In this document: piece after piece, positions 44,897 through 52,300 of the stretch
How positions within the stretch are numbered: position 1 is the first letter of the stretch
How the letters are laid out: the number at the start of each line of letters is the position of its first letter
Assembly: GCF_050320395.1 (NCBI RefSeq)
Contig: NZ_CP144459.1
Location: forward strand, 806,001-870,000
DNA: 64,000 nucleotides
From: Treponema_C sp050320395
Lineage (GTDB): Bacteria; Spirochaetota; Spirochaetia; Treponematales; Treponemataceae
Direction of reading: 5' to 3'
The notes under the pieces: generated by a model
Told to the model about the DNA's origin: nothing
Databases searched by the model: none
What the model saw: the letters and a program-made list of their open reading frames with translations, nothing else
Translations under genes and position numbers: made by a program

Positions 44897-45133
44897 ATGG
44901 AGGAATGTGAACTGCGAGGACTTATGAACGGCAAAATAAACCGCTTAAACAGTACAATAAAGAGTTCTCAAAAAAGTTCGGAAAAACGGCAAAAGTACTT
45001 GACACGGTACCGCATCCACGCGCAAAATTCACAGCTTCACAGCTTCACAGCTTCACAGCTTCACAGCTTCACAGCTTCACAGCTTCACAGCTTCACAGCT
45101 TCACAGCTTCACAGCTTCACAGCTGAGGGCTAG
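44897..45133 (+). CDS. Possible repeat-tract small ORF
   Basis: A 78-codon ORF whose second half is made only by the octanucleotide tract (QLHSFTAS repeated). The first 46 residues are Ser/Lys-rich. GAGG stands before the internal ATG at 44924. Because the unit is 8 bp, gain or loss of one copy shifts the frame, so it could be phase-variable; equally it may be non-coding. Confidence 0.25.
   Translation: MEECELRGLMNGKINRLNSTIKSSQKSSEKRQKYLTRYRIHAQNSQLHSFTASQLHSFTASQLHSFTASQLHSFTAEG
45028..45123 (+). repeat. Octanucleotide repeat TTCACAGC x12
   Basis: Exactly 12 perfect tandem copies of TTCACAGC (96 bp). The tract lies between hairpins of array 1, downstream of the promoter at 44761. Confidence 0.98.
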
Positions 45134-45186
45134 CTGTGCCCAAATACATTTTCACTCACACACAAAACACACTTCGCATATAAAAG

Positions 45187-45217
45187 AGCGTAGGGTAAAG
45201 CCCGTACCCTCTTTTTT
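45187..45217 (+). terminator. Terminator-like hairpin in array 1
   Basis: AGGGTA pairs with TACCCT around AAGCCCG, and a run of seven T follows. It would stop a transcript that passes the octanucleotide tract. Confidence 0.55.
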
Positions 45218-45485
45218 TAGACACAAACCCCCGTAATCGGTTTAAAAACCGCACGTCCTGTGCGGTTTTTAAACCGAGTTTTGCTTGCGCAAAACTCATT
45301 ACTAACGGCTTTTCTGCACATCCGTGTGCAGGATTTAAAACAGGATGTTTTATGTGCGGCATTCGGCACGTCCTGTTCGGTTTTGAACTCGGGTTTTGGG
45401 CTTTGCCCAAAACTCATTATCTATAGCTTTTCTGCACGTCCGTGTGCAGATAAGAATTATGAATTATTTATTAAGGAGAAAAACA

Positions 45486-46670
45486 ATGAAAAACACAAAA
45501 CAAAGAACTACATTTTTAGGAAATCGGACAGCAGTCCCCGTCCGCACTTTTAAGGGAGCCGCGGCACTCATCACAGCCGCACTTTTAGCACTGCTTATTA
45601 CCGCCTGCCCCAACGCCTCGGGCGGCGGTAACACGGGCGGCGGCACAACGCTTACAAAGGTTGTCTACCTTGCAGGCTCTATAACAACAGGCGGAAATCC
45701 GAAGCCCCATTATTGGAAAAACGGCACCAAGCACGAACTGCCTATGGACTCGCGAATGACTAGAGGATTAGCACGTTCCCTTACCCTTAAAGACGGAAAA
45801 GCCTACAGTACAGGGTATGAGGATGCTTCCGGAGAATCTTATGCTGTTGTATGGAAAGAAAACAATGTACACTGGAAAAGTCCCGAAGGCTGGACCTTCG
45901 CACATGCAATTTTAACCGAAGGCGCTTCCCTCTACATAGCGGGAAAGCTCAAAAAAGACGGACTGGGGGAAGCCTCCGTTGCCGACATAACGGACAAAAC
46001 GCGAGTGCGCATCGCTCATCTGCATACAAGAGAGGGAACGGAGGAAGGTTCGATAGCTTACGGCGTATGCTCATCGCCTTCGGCCTTGTATGCCGTAGGA
46101 ACAATATACAACAGCGACTCCTCCCAAACAAAAGGTGCCTTATGGACAATAAACAAAGCTCTTGACAAAGACTCGCGCACCGAAACGGAACTGGCTACGG
46201 GAAGCTCTGTACATCCCAAGGCGGTATGCCTTTTGGACGGCACACCCTACGCTGCAGGACGGAATGCGGCAGGCAATGCTGCGGTATGGAAGGTTACGGG
46301 CACGGGTTCAAGCGCAGCGATAACGGAAACGGAACTTGGAACGTCCGCCGGCTCCGACGCAACCGCCGTCTGTACAAAAGACGGCCTTGTCTTTATAGGC
46401 GGGATGAGCAACGACGGCAAGCCCTGTGTATGGAAGGGAAAGGACAGCTCCTTTACAGCCATACAGTTAAGCACCGAGAGCGGCACGGTGAATGCCCTCT
46501 ACGTTTTCGGAAACGACATCTATGCGGCAGGTTTTCTCTATACCGGCGGCGGTCGAAAAGCCGCCTATTGGAAGTTCACTTCCGGCATTACCCCTGACTC
46601 CGATGCCCAAGTAACCGTCCTTACCGACAACAACGCTGAAGCATTCGGCATTGTTGTAACGATGGAGTAG
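45486..46670 (+). CDS. Secreted lipoprotein, propeller-like repeats
   Basis: A 394-residue protein. AAGGAG stands seven bases before the ATG at 45486. The signal peptide is long (Arg-rich start, hydrophobic stretch about 26-38) and ends in the lipobox LITAC. A Gly-rich spacer (NASGGGNTGGGTT) follows. The rest consists of about seven repeats of the form YAVG/YIAGK...VWK/YWK (for example AYSTGYEDASGESYAVVWKE; IYAAGFLYTGGGRKAAYWKF), suggesting a beta-propeller. Long readings upstream to 45396 run into hairpin DNA. Hairpin array 2 starts one base after its stop codon. Confidence 0.8.
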   Translation: MKNTKQRTTFLGNRTAVPVRTFKGAAALITAALLALLITACPNASGGGNTGGGTTLTKVVYLAGSITTGGNPKPHYWKNGTKHELPMDSRMTRGLARSLTLKDGKAYSTGYEDASGESYAVVWKENNVHWKSPEGWTFAHAILTEGASLYIAGKLKKDGLGEASVADITDKTRVRIAHLHTREGTEEGSIAYGVCSSPSALYAVGTIYNSDSSQTKGALWTINKALDKDSRTETELATGSSVHPKAVCLLDGTPYAAGRNAAGNAAVWKVTGTGSSAAITETELGTSAGSDATAVCTKDGLVFIGGMSNDGKPCVWKGKDSSFTAIQLSTESGTVNALYVFGNDIYAAGFLYTGGGRKAAYWKFTSGITPDSDAQVTVLTDNNAEAFGIVVTME

Positions 46671-46671
46671 G

Positions 46672-47456
46672 GTTGAAGCGGGCGGCTTACATAGCGCCGC
46701 CCGCTTCAACGTCGAGTTTATGACGGGCTTATGCCCGTCATAAACATCGCGGATAATCGGCTTTGAGTTCGCACATTTGAAAATGTGCTCACACTTAAAG
46801 GTAACATTGAACATACAGCTGTCAGCTGTATAGGCCGGGTTCTTAGGGGCGGTGCATACAATCGGACGTCCTGTCCGATTGTATGCTTCAAGATTGCCTA
46901 CGGCAAACGGTTTGCCGCAGGCAATCTTGTTTATATGGAACTGTTCCGGCATCCGTGCCGGGACTGTGAAAAGAAATTTCCCGCTTTTCCTACGGAACAG
47001 CGGGAACGGCGGGTACAGGTTGAAGCTCACGGCTTACATAGCGCCGCTCGCTTCAACGTCGAGTTTATGACGGGCTTATGCCCGTCATAAACATCGCGGA
47101 TAATCGGCTTTAAGTTCGCACATTTGAAAATGTGCTCACACTTAAAGGTAACATTGAACATACAGTTTTAGCTGTATGTTCGGGATTCCAAAGGGCAGAG
47201 CCCTTTGGCAGTGCGGTGCATAAAATCGCACATCCGTGTGCGATTTTATGCTTCGAGTTTTAGGCGGTGTGTACACCGCCTAAAACGTCGGGGATATAAA
47301 GCTTTCCCGAACATCCTGTTCGGGACTGCGAATGAGGGGAGAGAGGAACTGCGGACAGGATGTCCGCCCGTGTAAGTTCGGCGAGTTTTTTGCTTGCAAA
47401 AAACTCGAGCTTAAAAGCATACAGGACGTATGCTTTTAAGCAGGTGCTCTCTCCCC
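46672..47456 (+). repeat. Hairpin-module array 2
   Basis: No gene lies in 46671-47474. About nineteen near-contiguous hairpins are seen: 46672-46710 (15-bp arms), 46717-46744, 46771-46788, 46813-46831, 46854-46886 (14-bp arms), 46889-46929 (two-tier), 46943-46964, 46978-47006, 47019-47057, 47064-47091, 47118-47135, 47156-47181, 47188-47208, 47218-47251 (15-bp arms), 47257-47286, 47305-47325. An outer stem GGGGAGAGAG (47336-47345) / CTCTCTCCCC (47447-47456) then encloses 47351-47367, 47383-47406 and 47409-47441 (14-bp arms). The scaffold from 46672 is repeated from 47019 and again inside the next gene from 47799. Confidence 0.9.
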
Positions 47457-47798
47457 CTAACCAAGGAGGTTTTTATGGCAAAAAAGAAAAGCGTTTGGGA
47501 AGTGTACTTACGTCCCAACACCTTAACCAAGGAAAACGACCGCGACTGTATTGCGGACGTTCACGCTCACGCCGCAACTCAGCGTAACGAGGACATTGCG
47601 GAAATCATCACAAAGGAGCGCACAGAGTTCCGAAAAGAAACCATCATCAATATCCTCAACATGCGCGACAAGGCGGTAAAAGACCTTATCCAAGAGGGAG
47701 TGAGCTTTATGGACGGCTTGGTGCAAATAAGCCCGCGCGTGTCGGGTGTGTGGGCTACCGAAAACGCCCCCTACGACGAAAAGGTGCACAAACGTACG

Positions 47799-48055
47799 GT
47801 TGAAGCTTACGGCTTACATAGCGCCGCTCGCTTCAACGTCGAGTTTCGCGACAAGCGCGAAACATCGCATAAAAATAGCTTTAGGTTCGCAATTCTGAAG
47901 AATTGCTCACATTTAAAGATAATATCGAACATACAGCTGTCAGCTGCATAGGCCGGATTCCAAAGGCCGGCGAGGCCTTTGGCTGTGCGGGAAAGTGAGA
48001 GGGGGCAAGGGGAGAGAGGAAACCCTGCCCGGAACGGGGTGTCCTCTCTCCCCTT
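47799..48055 (+). repeat. Hairpin cassette inside a coding gene
   Basis: The cassette starts GTTGAAGC like the copies at 46672 and 47019 and keeps their module order: 47799-47837, 47843-47863 (GTTTCGCG arms), 47889-47906, the ACAGCTGTCAGCTG block, 47960-47982 (CCAAAGGCC arms), and an outer stem of 14 bp at 48007-48020 / 48042-48055. Arms differ from the other copies by compensated changes. Exact end points are uncertain by some bases. Confidence 0.8.
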
Positions 48056-48215
48056 AAACGACGGCACCTTAACAATAGGCGACGACATTATCATCGAAGG
48101 CAACAAGCTTAAAATAGACGAAACCGACGCATCTCAGGGAGTCTTTTTCCGCCTTGCGGACGGCACCGAGCACAAAGTAACCCGCCGCCTCTCGGTAAAC
48201 CAGCCGAGCCAAATA

Positions 48216-48350
48216 ATCGCCCGCGTACCTGCGACGGTACCGGCAGGCAATGTTACGGTAATAGTACGCACCAAGTTCAGCACCGGCAATAAAACGCTTA
48301 AAGAATTACGCGAAATTGTCTATAAACTGCCTTGCACCGCCAAAGCTTAA
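48216..48350 (+). repeat. 135-bp direct repeat, copy 1
   Basis: The 3' end of the HU/Ig-like gene, including its stop codon. Identical to 49413-49547 except for one base (GCGACGG versus GCGGCGG). Confidence 0.97.
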
Positions 48351-48360
48351 CATTCACTAT

Positions 48361-48396
48361 CAAAGCCTCTTTGCTCACCGTATCAAAGAGGCTTTG
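48361..48396 (+). terminator. Hairpin after the HU/Ig-like gene
   Basis: CAAAGCCTCTTTG (48361-48373) pairs perfectly with CAAAGAGGCTTTG (48384-48396) around a 10-base loop, 11 bases past the stop. There is only a weak T tract, so termination is likely but not certain. Confidence 0.5.
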
Positions 48397-48406
48397 TCTG
48401 CAAAGT

Positions 48407-48457
48407 ACGCTGTACGGCTATATCGGTGTCGCAATCATATTCAGCTATTAACATGTT
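48407..48457 (-). pseudogene. Second fragment of an Rpn-family gene
   Basis: On the minus strand these 51 bases read NMLIAEYDCDTDIAVQR, nearly equal to NMLIAEYDYDTDIAVQR inside the adjoining Rpn-2 gene. It lies 16 bases beyond the Rpn-2 stop and looks like a duplicated, decayed end. Confidence 0.65.
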
Positions 48458-48472
48458 CAATACCACACATTT

Positions 48473-49339
48473 TTATAAGACTTCTATTTCTTCTCTGGAA
48501 AGTCCTGTCATTTGCAAAATAAAGCTAAGTTCGCAATTTGCTTGTTTCATCAGTTTTGCCGTTTCAATAGCTTTTTGGTGAGAACCTCTTTCAAGACCTT
48601 GTTGTATGCCGATCATCAGGCTTTCTTGTCTTTGTACCGCGATGTCGGTGTCGTAATCGTATTCAGCTATTAACATGTTTATTACCTCCCGTGATTTTCT
48701 CTGTAAGTAGTCTTTTAAGATGTCTTTGTCTATGCATATCTTTACCGCATTGGTAAAGCCGTTTTCGCTGTCGAGCTGCATTTGCTTTCGTACCTCTTCT
48801 ACAAAGAGGCTGTATTCTTCAAGCGGTTTGCACGCGGCTAAAACTTTATGTGCTTTAGCTGTATTGATGTTTAAAACCTGCACCGTCAACTCCAAGGGTG
48901 CGGGTGCGGATTTCGTTATAAAAGCATCGGAGAGTTTTAGAATTGCGGTTTCAGGATAATCTTCTACACCATTATAGAAAACATAGAATTCGGGCGCGGG
49001 TATTTTTGACAGCTTTCTCAGATACCTGTCTGTCGGTGCTTGCAGTTTTTCGTACAGCCGAGCGATATACTGCAAAAAGCGTAAAGGCATATTCTCGTTT
49101 ATGGTAGATTGGTGTTCAGCCAACACGATGATTTTACCGTCCACAAGGCAGGAAACATCGTTTATAATGTTCATATACATTACGTTATCAAGCCTTATAT
49201 TTTCTACGGGACAGGATAGAGGCAGGTTTGTTCCGTGCAAGGCATTATAGAGTGATAAAAAGTTTTCTTTTGCTTTTTCGTCTTCTGCGAACAAATCGAC
49301 AAAAACAGAATCTTTGTAGCTGCGTTTGTGTTTAGACAT
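48473..49339 (-). CDS. Rpn-family PD-(D/E)XK nuclease/transposase (2)
   Basis: A 288-residue protein with the Rpn order: N-terminal YKDSVFVDLFAEDEKAKENF, nuclease core with Asp in NIRLDNVMYMN and Glu-x-Gln in IIVLAEHQSTINEN, and a helical tail ending QMTGLSREEIEVL. AGGAGG precedes the ATG at 49339. A longer ORF to 49486 runs antisense through the duplicated HU/Ig-like fragment and is rejected. It is flanked by the 135-bp direct repeats, which suggests insertion or recombination at this spot. Confidence 0.88.
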   Translation of the reverse strand: MSKHKRSYKDSVFVDLFAEDEKAKENFLSLYNALHGTNLPLSCPVENIRLDNVMYMNIINDVSCLVDGKIIVLAEHQSTINENMPLRFLQYIARLYEKLQAPTDRYLRKLSKIPAPEFYVFYNGVEDYPETAILKLSDAFITKSAPAPLELTVQVLNINTAKAHKVLAACKPLEEYSLFVEEVRKQMQLDSENGFTNAVKICIDKDILKDYLQRKSREVINMLIAEYDYDTDIAVQRQESLMIGIQQGLERGSHQKAIETAKLMKQANCELSFILQMTGLSREEIEVL

Positions 49340-49412
49340 TCTTCCATCACCTCCTTCATTCACAGTGTAACACGAAAACGGGGAATTGTATAGTTTTGCC
49401 GGACATCCGCTT

Positions 49413-49547
49413 ATCGCCCGCGTACCTGCGGCGGTACCGGCAGGCAATGTTACGGTAATAGTACGCACCAAGTTCAGCACCGGCAATAAAACGCTTAAAG
49501 AATTACGCGAAATTGTCTATAAACTGCCTTGCACCGCCAAAGCTTAA
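49413..49547 (+). pseudogene. 135-bp direct repeat, copy 2 (gene fragment)
   Basis: A second copy of the last 45 codons of the HU/Ig-like gene, with the stop codon but without a start. The sequence just before it (GCCGGACATCCGC) resembles a type B tip. Segment 48351-49412 (1,062 bp) lies between the two copies. Confidence 0.95.
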
Positions 49548-49556
49548 GGGCTGTAC

Positions 49557-49652
49557 TCCCCGCTCGGTGAAGAGCCCATTCCCCGCTCGGTGAAGCACCT
49601 GTTCCCCGTACAGGGAAAACATCGTTCCCCGAACGGGGAAGGCGCGGTTCCT
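49557..49652 (+). repeat. CCCCG-type hairpins before epimerase gene
   Basis: TTCCCCG recurs: TCCCCGCTCGGTGAAG twice (from 49557 and 49581), then TTCCCCGTACAGGGAA and TTCCCCGAACGGGGAA, the last two being self-complementary. Together they give a third style of hairpin array. The remaining space to 49709 shows no gene; a possible TTGACA at 49671-49676 with TATACC 15 bases later may serve the epimerase gene. Confidence 0.65.
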
Positions 49653-49709
49653 TTATGCAAACGCCCTGTCTTGACAAAGCCGAATGCTTGTTATACCGTA
49701 GAAGCCGAT

Positions 49710-50951
49710 ATGCATACGGCAACAAAAGAATTCAATGCAAAAAAACTGCTTTCGTTTTATAAGAAAAATCTTACCGGCTCGGTGCTGCCTTTTTGGTTAC
49801 AGTACGGTATGGATTCCGTTCACGGCGGAATATACACGGGCTTGGACAGGGACGGAAGCCTTTTGGAAAGCGATAAATCGGTGTGGTTTCAGGGCCGCGC
49901 TTTGTGGACCTTCGCACACGCCTATATGAAGGCCGCCTCTTACGGAGAAGAACACCCCGAATACTTGGATGCCTGCCGCTCTTTGGCGGACTTTATAGAA
50001 AAGCACTGCACCGATAAGGCCGACGGAAGAATGTATTTTCGCCTTACCGGGGACGGAAAGCCGGTTATAAAGCGCCTGCGCTATTTTTTCAGCGAAACCT
50101 TTGCGGTAGTCGGTTTTGCCTCTTACGGCCGCTCGTCGGGTCAAGCATCTTACGTACAAAAAGCCTTCAATCTGCTTAAAAAAATCGACGAAATACGCTC
50201 AACACCCGGTCTGCTTATTCCCAAATTCGATGAAAAAAACGCCCTCGCGCGCGGTTTCGGCGTTCCGATGATTTTATTGAATACCGTTTCGGAATTGCGT
50301 GCATCTTTGCGTCAATTCAATATGGAAGGCGAAGATTTTTGCAACCGGTACATCGACACTCTTTTAGACGAAATCAAAACGTATTTTATAAAGCCCGAAT
50401 TAAAGGCGGTGCTCGAACAGTGCGCTCCGGACGGTTCGGTTCAGTATGAGCATTTTGAAGGCCGTCTTTTAAATCCGGGGCACGCTATAGAAGGCTCGTG
50501 GTTTATAATGAAAGAGGGGATTGAGCGCGGCGATAAAGACTTACAAAAGTTGGGCCTCGATATGTTCGATTGGATGTGGGAGCGCGGCTGGGATAAAAAG
50601 TACGGCGGTATTATATATTTCCGCGACATCGAAAATAAAAGCCTCAGCGAATATTGGCAGGATATGAAATTCTGGTGGCCGCAAAACGAAGCGGTTATCG
50701 CTTCGCTGTATGCCTATTACCTGACGGGACAAAAAAAATATCAAACGCGCTTTAGCCTTGCGCACAACTATTTTCACGAGCGCTTTCCCGATAAAAAATA
50801 CGGCGAATGTTACGGCTATTTTCACCGCGACGGAACCCTTTCAACGCCGCTTAAGGGAAATATGTATAAGGGTCCCTTTCATATTCCGCGTATGTATATT
50901 GAAGGCATTACACTTTTGGAAAAAATTGCCGCTGCGGAAAATAAGCGGTAA
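49710..50951 (+). CDS. N-acylglucosamine 2-epimerase family protein
   Basis: A 413-residue (alpha/alpha)6-barrel sugar epimerase/isomerase. Recognisable stretches: LPFWLQYGMDSVHGGIYTGLD, WFQGRALWTFAHAY, HAIEGSWFIM and KFWWPQNEAVIASLYAY. The family includes N-acyl-D-glucosamine 2-epimerase, cellobiose 2-epimerase and mannose isomerase; the substrate is not decided. The ATG at 49710 matches the domain start; the ORF extends to 49590 through the hairpins. No strong Shine-Dalgarno is seen. Confidence 0.88.
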   Translation: MHTATKEFNAKKLLSFYKKNLTGSVLPFWLQYGMDSVHGGIYTGLDRDGSLLESDKSVWFQGRALWTFAHAYMKAASYGEEHPEYLDACRSLADFIEKHCTDKADGRMYFRLTGDGKPVIKRLRYFFSETFAVVGFASYGRSSGQASYVQKAFNLLKKIDEIRSTPGLLIPKFDEKNALARGFGVPMILLNTVSELRASLRQFNMEGEDFCNRYIDTLLDEIKTYFIKPELKAVLEQCAPDGSVQYEHFEGRLLNPGHAIEGSWFIMKEGIERGDKDLQKLGLDMFDWMWERGWDKKYGGIIYFRDIENKSLSEYWQDMKFWWPQNEAVIASLYAYYLTGQKKYQTRFSLAHNYFHERFPDKKYGECYGYFHRDGTLSTPLKGNMYKGPFHIPRMYIEGITLLEKIAAAENKR

Positions 50952-50982
50952 CGGAAAAATAACGATTTATAAAGAGGTATGT

Positions 50983-51402
50983 ATGAAAAAACAAGCTGTA
51001 AAAGCGGTAAAAAAAATTGCTGTCTATGCCGCTTTGATTGTATGCGCTTCCTGTTTGGGAGCCTTAGGTGCAAAGGAGAAAAATATGCAAAAGAATAGCT
51101 TTTCTACAATTTCCGCTCAGGAAGCAAAGGCCCGTATGGATAAGGGCGGCGTAATCATCGTTGATGTGCGCACACAGGCCGAATACGATTCGGGGCACAT
51201 TCCGGGTGCTATTGTAATTCCCAACGAAACCATCGGTTCAAGCCGTCCGGCTCAGCTTCCCGACTTAAACGCCGAAATCCTCGTATACTGCCGTTCGGGG
51301 GCCAGAAGCCGCAATGCTGCGGGAAAACTTGCAGCCTTAGGCTATACGGCAATTTACGATTTCGGCGGTATTATAAGCTGGCCCTATGAAGTGGTAAAAT
51401 AA
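50983..51402 (+). CDS. Exported rhodanese-like protein
   Basis: A 139-residue protein with an N-terminal hydrophobic signal (IAVYAALIVCASC, a possible lipobox) and one rhodanese domain: VIIVDVRTQAEYDSGHIPGA, active-site Cys in VYCRSGARSRNAAG. Single-domain periplasmic rhodaneses move sulfane sulfur to acceptors such as cyanide or thiols. AGAGG precedes the ATG at 50983; 31 bases separate it from the epimerase gene. Confidence 0.9.
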   Translation: MKKQAVKAVKKIAVYAALIVCASCLGALGAKEKNMQKNSFSTISAQEAKARMDKGGVIIVDVRTQAEYDSGHIPGAIVIPNETIGSSRPAQLPDLNAEILVYCRSGARSRNAAGKLAALGYTAIYDFGGIISWPYEVVK

Positions 51403-51418
51403 GGCCGCCCCCGAACCG

Positions 51419-52249
51419 ATGTTTACCGATACCCACTGCCATTTAACCTATCTTGCCGGGCGCGGTATAGACGCCGCCTCGGTTATACGTGAGCTTGCCG
51501 ATAAAAAAGTACCCTTTGTTTTGGATTCGGGTACCCGCTCGAACGATTTAAAAGAGCGTATCGATTTTATAAACGGCATAACCGCTTCCGTTCAGGATTC
51601 ATCGCTTAAAGAGCGGGCTGCTTCAATGCTGCGTTTCGGTGCGGGTATTTGGCCGGATAAAGAGGCGATTGCCGACCGCTTTTTGCATATGGACGTTTTG
51701 CGCGAACAAATTGAATTATGCGATGAAAAGCGCCTGTGTGCAATCGGCGAATGCGGCTTTGACCGCCACTGGAATACCGACGATGCCGACGAAGAAGGGG
51801 AGCGCGAACTGTTCGATATGCAGCTTGAGCTGGCGCGGGAATTGGAGCTTCCCCTTATCGTTCATTCGCGCGACGCCTTTGAGCAAACCCTTGCGGGCAT
51901 TAAAAACGCGGGCGAAAAAAAAGGCGTGCTGCACTGTTATTCTTACGGTGTCGAACAAGCGCGCGCTTTTTTGGACGAGGGCTGGTACATATCGCTTTCA
52001 GGTTCGGTAACATACGCAAAAAAAGCACAAATAAGCGAAACCGAAAAACTGGTGCGCTTTATTCCCGCCGACCGCCTGCTTTTGGAAACCGACGCCCCCT
52101 ATTTGGCCCCCGTTCCCTTCCGCGGAAAACCGAACACCCCGTTGCTCATTGAACACACTTACCGCTTTGTTGCGAATATCCGCGGCTTGTCTACCGAAGA
52201 ATTGGCCGCCGCGGTACTGCAAAATGCCCGCAGACTGTTCGGCTCATAA
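51419..52249 (+). CDS. tatD: TatD-family metal-dependent DNase
   Basis: A 276-residue TIM-barrel hydrolase with metal ligands in FTDTHCHL at the start, Glu in IGECGFDRHW, His in IVHSRDAF and HCYSYG, and Asp in ETDAPYLAP. TatD proteins are 3'-5' DNases active in repair and DNA clearance. It starts 16 bases after the rhodanese gene. Confidence 0.92.
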   Translation: MFTDTHCHLTYLAGRGIDAASVIRELADKKVPFVLDSGTRSNDLKERIDFINGITASVQDSSLKERAASMLRFGAGIWPDKEAIADRFLHMDVLREQIELCDEKRLCAIGECGFDRHWNTDDADEEGERELFDMQLELARELELPLIVHSRDAFEQTLAGIKNAGEKKGVLHCYSYGVEQARAFLDEGWYISLSGSVTYAKKAQISETEKLVRFIPADRLLLETDAPYLAPVPFRGKPNTPLLIEHTYRFVANIRGLSTEELAAAVLQNARRLFGS

Positions 52250-52266
52250 AATGTCATCTGCCATAG

Positions 52267-52295
52267 TTGACAACAATCGGCAAGGCCTTTATAAT
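52267..52295 (+). promoter_or_regulatory. Perfect guaB promoter, leaderless
   Basis: TTGACA (52267-52272), 17 bases, TATAAT (52290-52295): the full consensus. The guaB ATG is at 52301, five bases past the -10 box. A leaderless mRNA is predicted. Confidence 0.8.
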
Positions 52296-52300
52296 TATCT

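Larger units (their letters stand above)
44794..45449 (+). repeat. Hairpin-module array 1
   Basis: No confident gene lies in 44647-45485. It holds perfect hairpins. Type B (constant ACATCC/TGT tip): 44794-44820, 44867-44884, 45239-45275 (16-bp arms around GTCCT), 45314-45331, 45336-45352, 45432-45449. Type A (constant GAGTTTT...AAAACTC base): 44826-44850, 45276-45297, 45391-45415. Arms differ between copies, yet each pair is complementary. The scaffold A - CATTA... - GCTTT - B repeats three times. A T-tailed hairpin at 45187-45217 looks like a terminator. Confidence 0.85.
47475..48350 (+). pseudogene. HU/Ig-like (DUF4469-type) gene, interrupted
   Basis: AAGGAGG precedes the ATG at 47475. The first 108 codons (KKKSVWEVYLRPNTLTKEND ... 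VWATENAPYDEKVHKRTV) match the HU-like N-terminal domain of DUF4469-type proteins, and the last 98 codons (LNDGTLTIGDDIIIEGNKLK ... TVIVRTKFSTGN) match its Ig-like C-terminal domain. Between them lies a hairpin cassette (about 47799-48055). The frame is the same on both sides, and the cassette has a single in-frame stop, TAG at 47949. Without read-through the gene gives a 158-residue truncated product. Confidence 0.75.

Noticed and set aside
45028..45123. CRISPR array
   Set aside because: The unit is only 8 bp and contiguous, without spacers; no cas genes are present.
46785..47090. Short ORFs inside hairpin array 2
   Set aside because: Their codons are made by the palindromes, both strands are equally open, and no ribosome binding site or family match is seen.
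46672..48055. Integron attC sites (the GTTGAAGC...GCTTCAAC hairpins)
   Set aside because: The attC core pair GTTRRRY / RYYYAAC is not matched, no integrase gene is present, and the units are not ORF-plus-attC cassettes.
49340..49486. 49-residue N-terminal extension of Rpn-2
   Set aside because: It is antisense to the duplicated HU/Ig-like fragment; AGGAGG marks the ATG at 49339.
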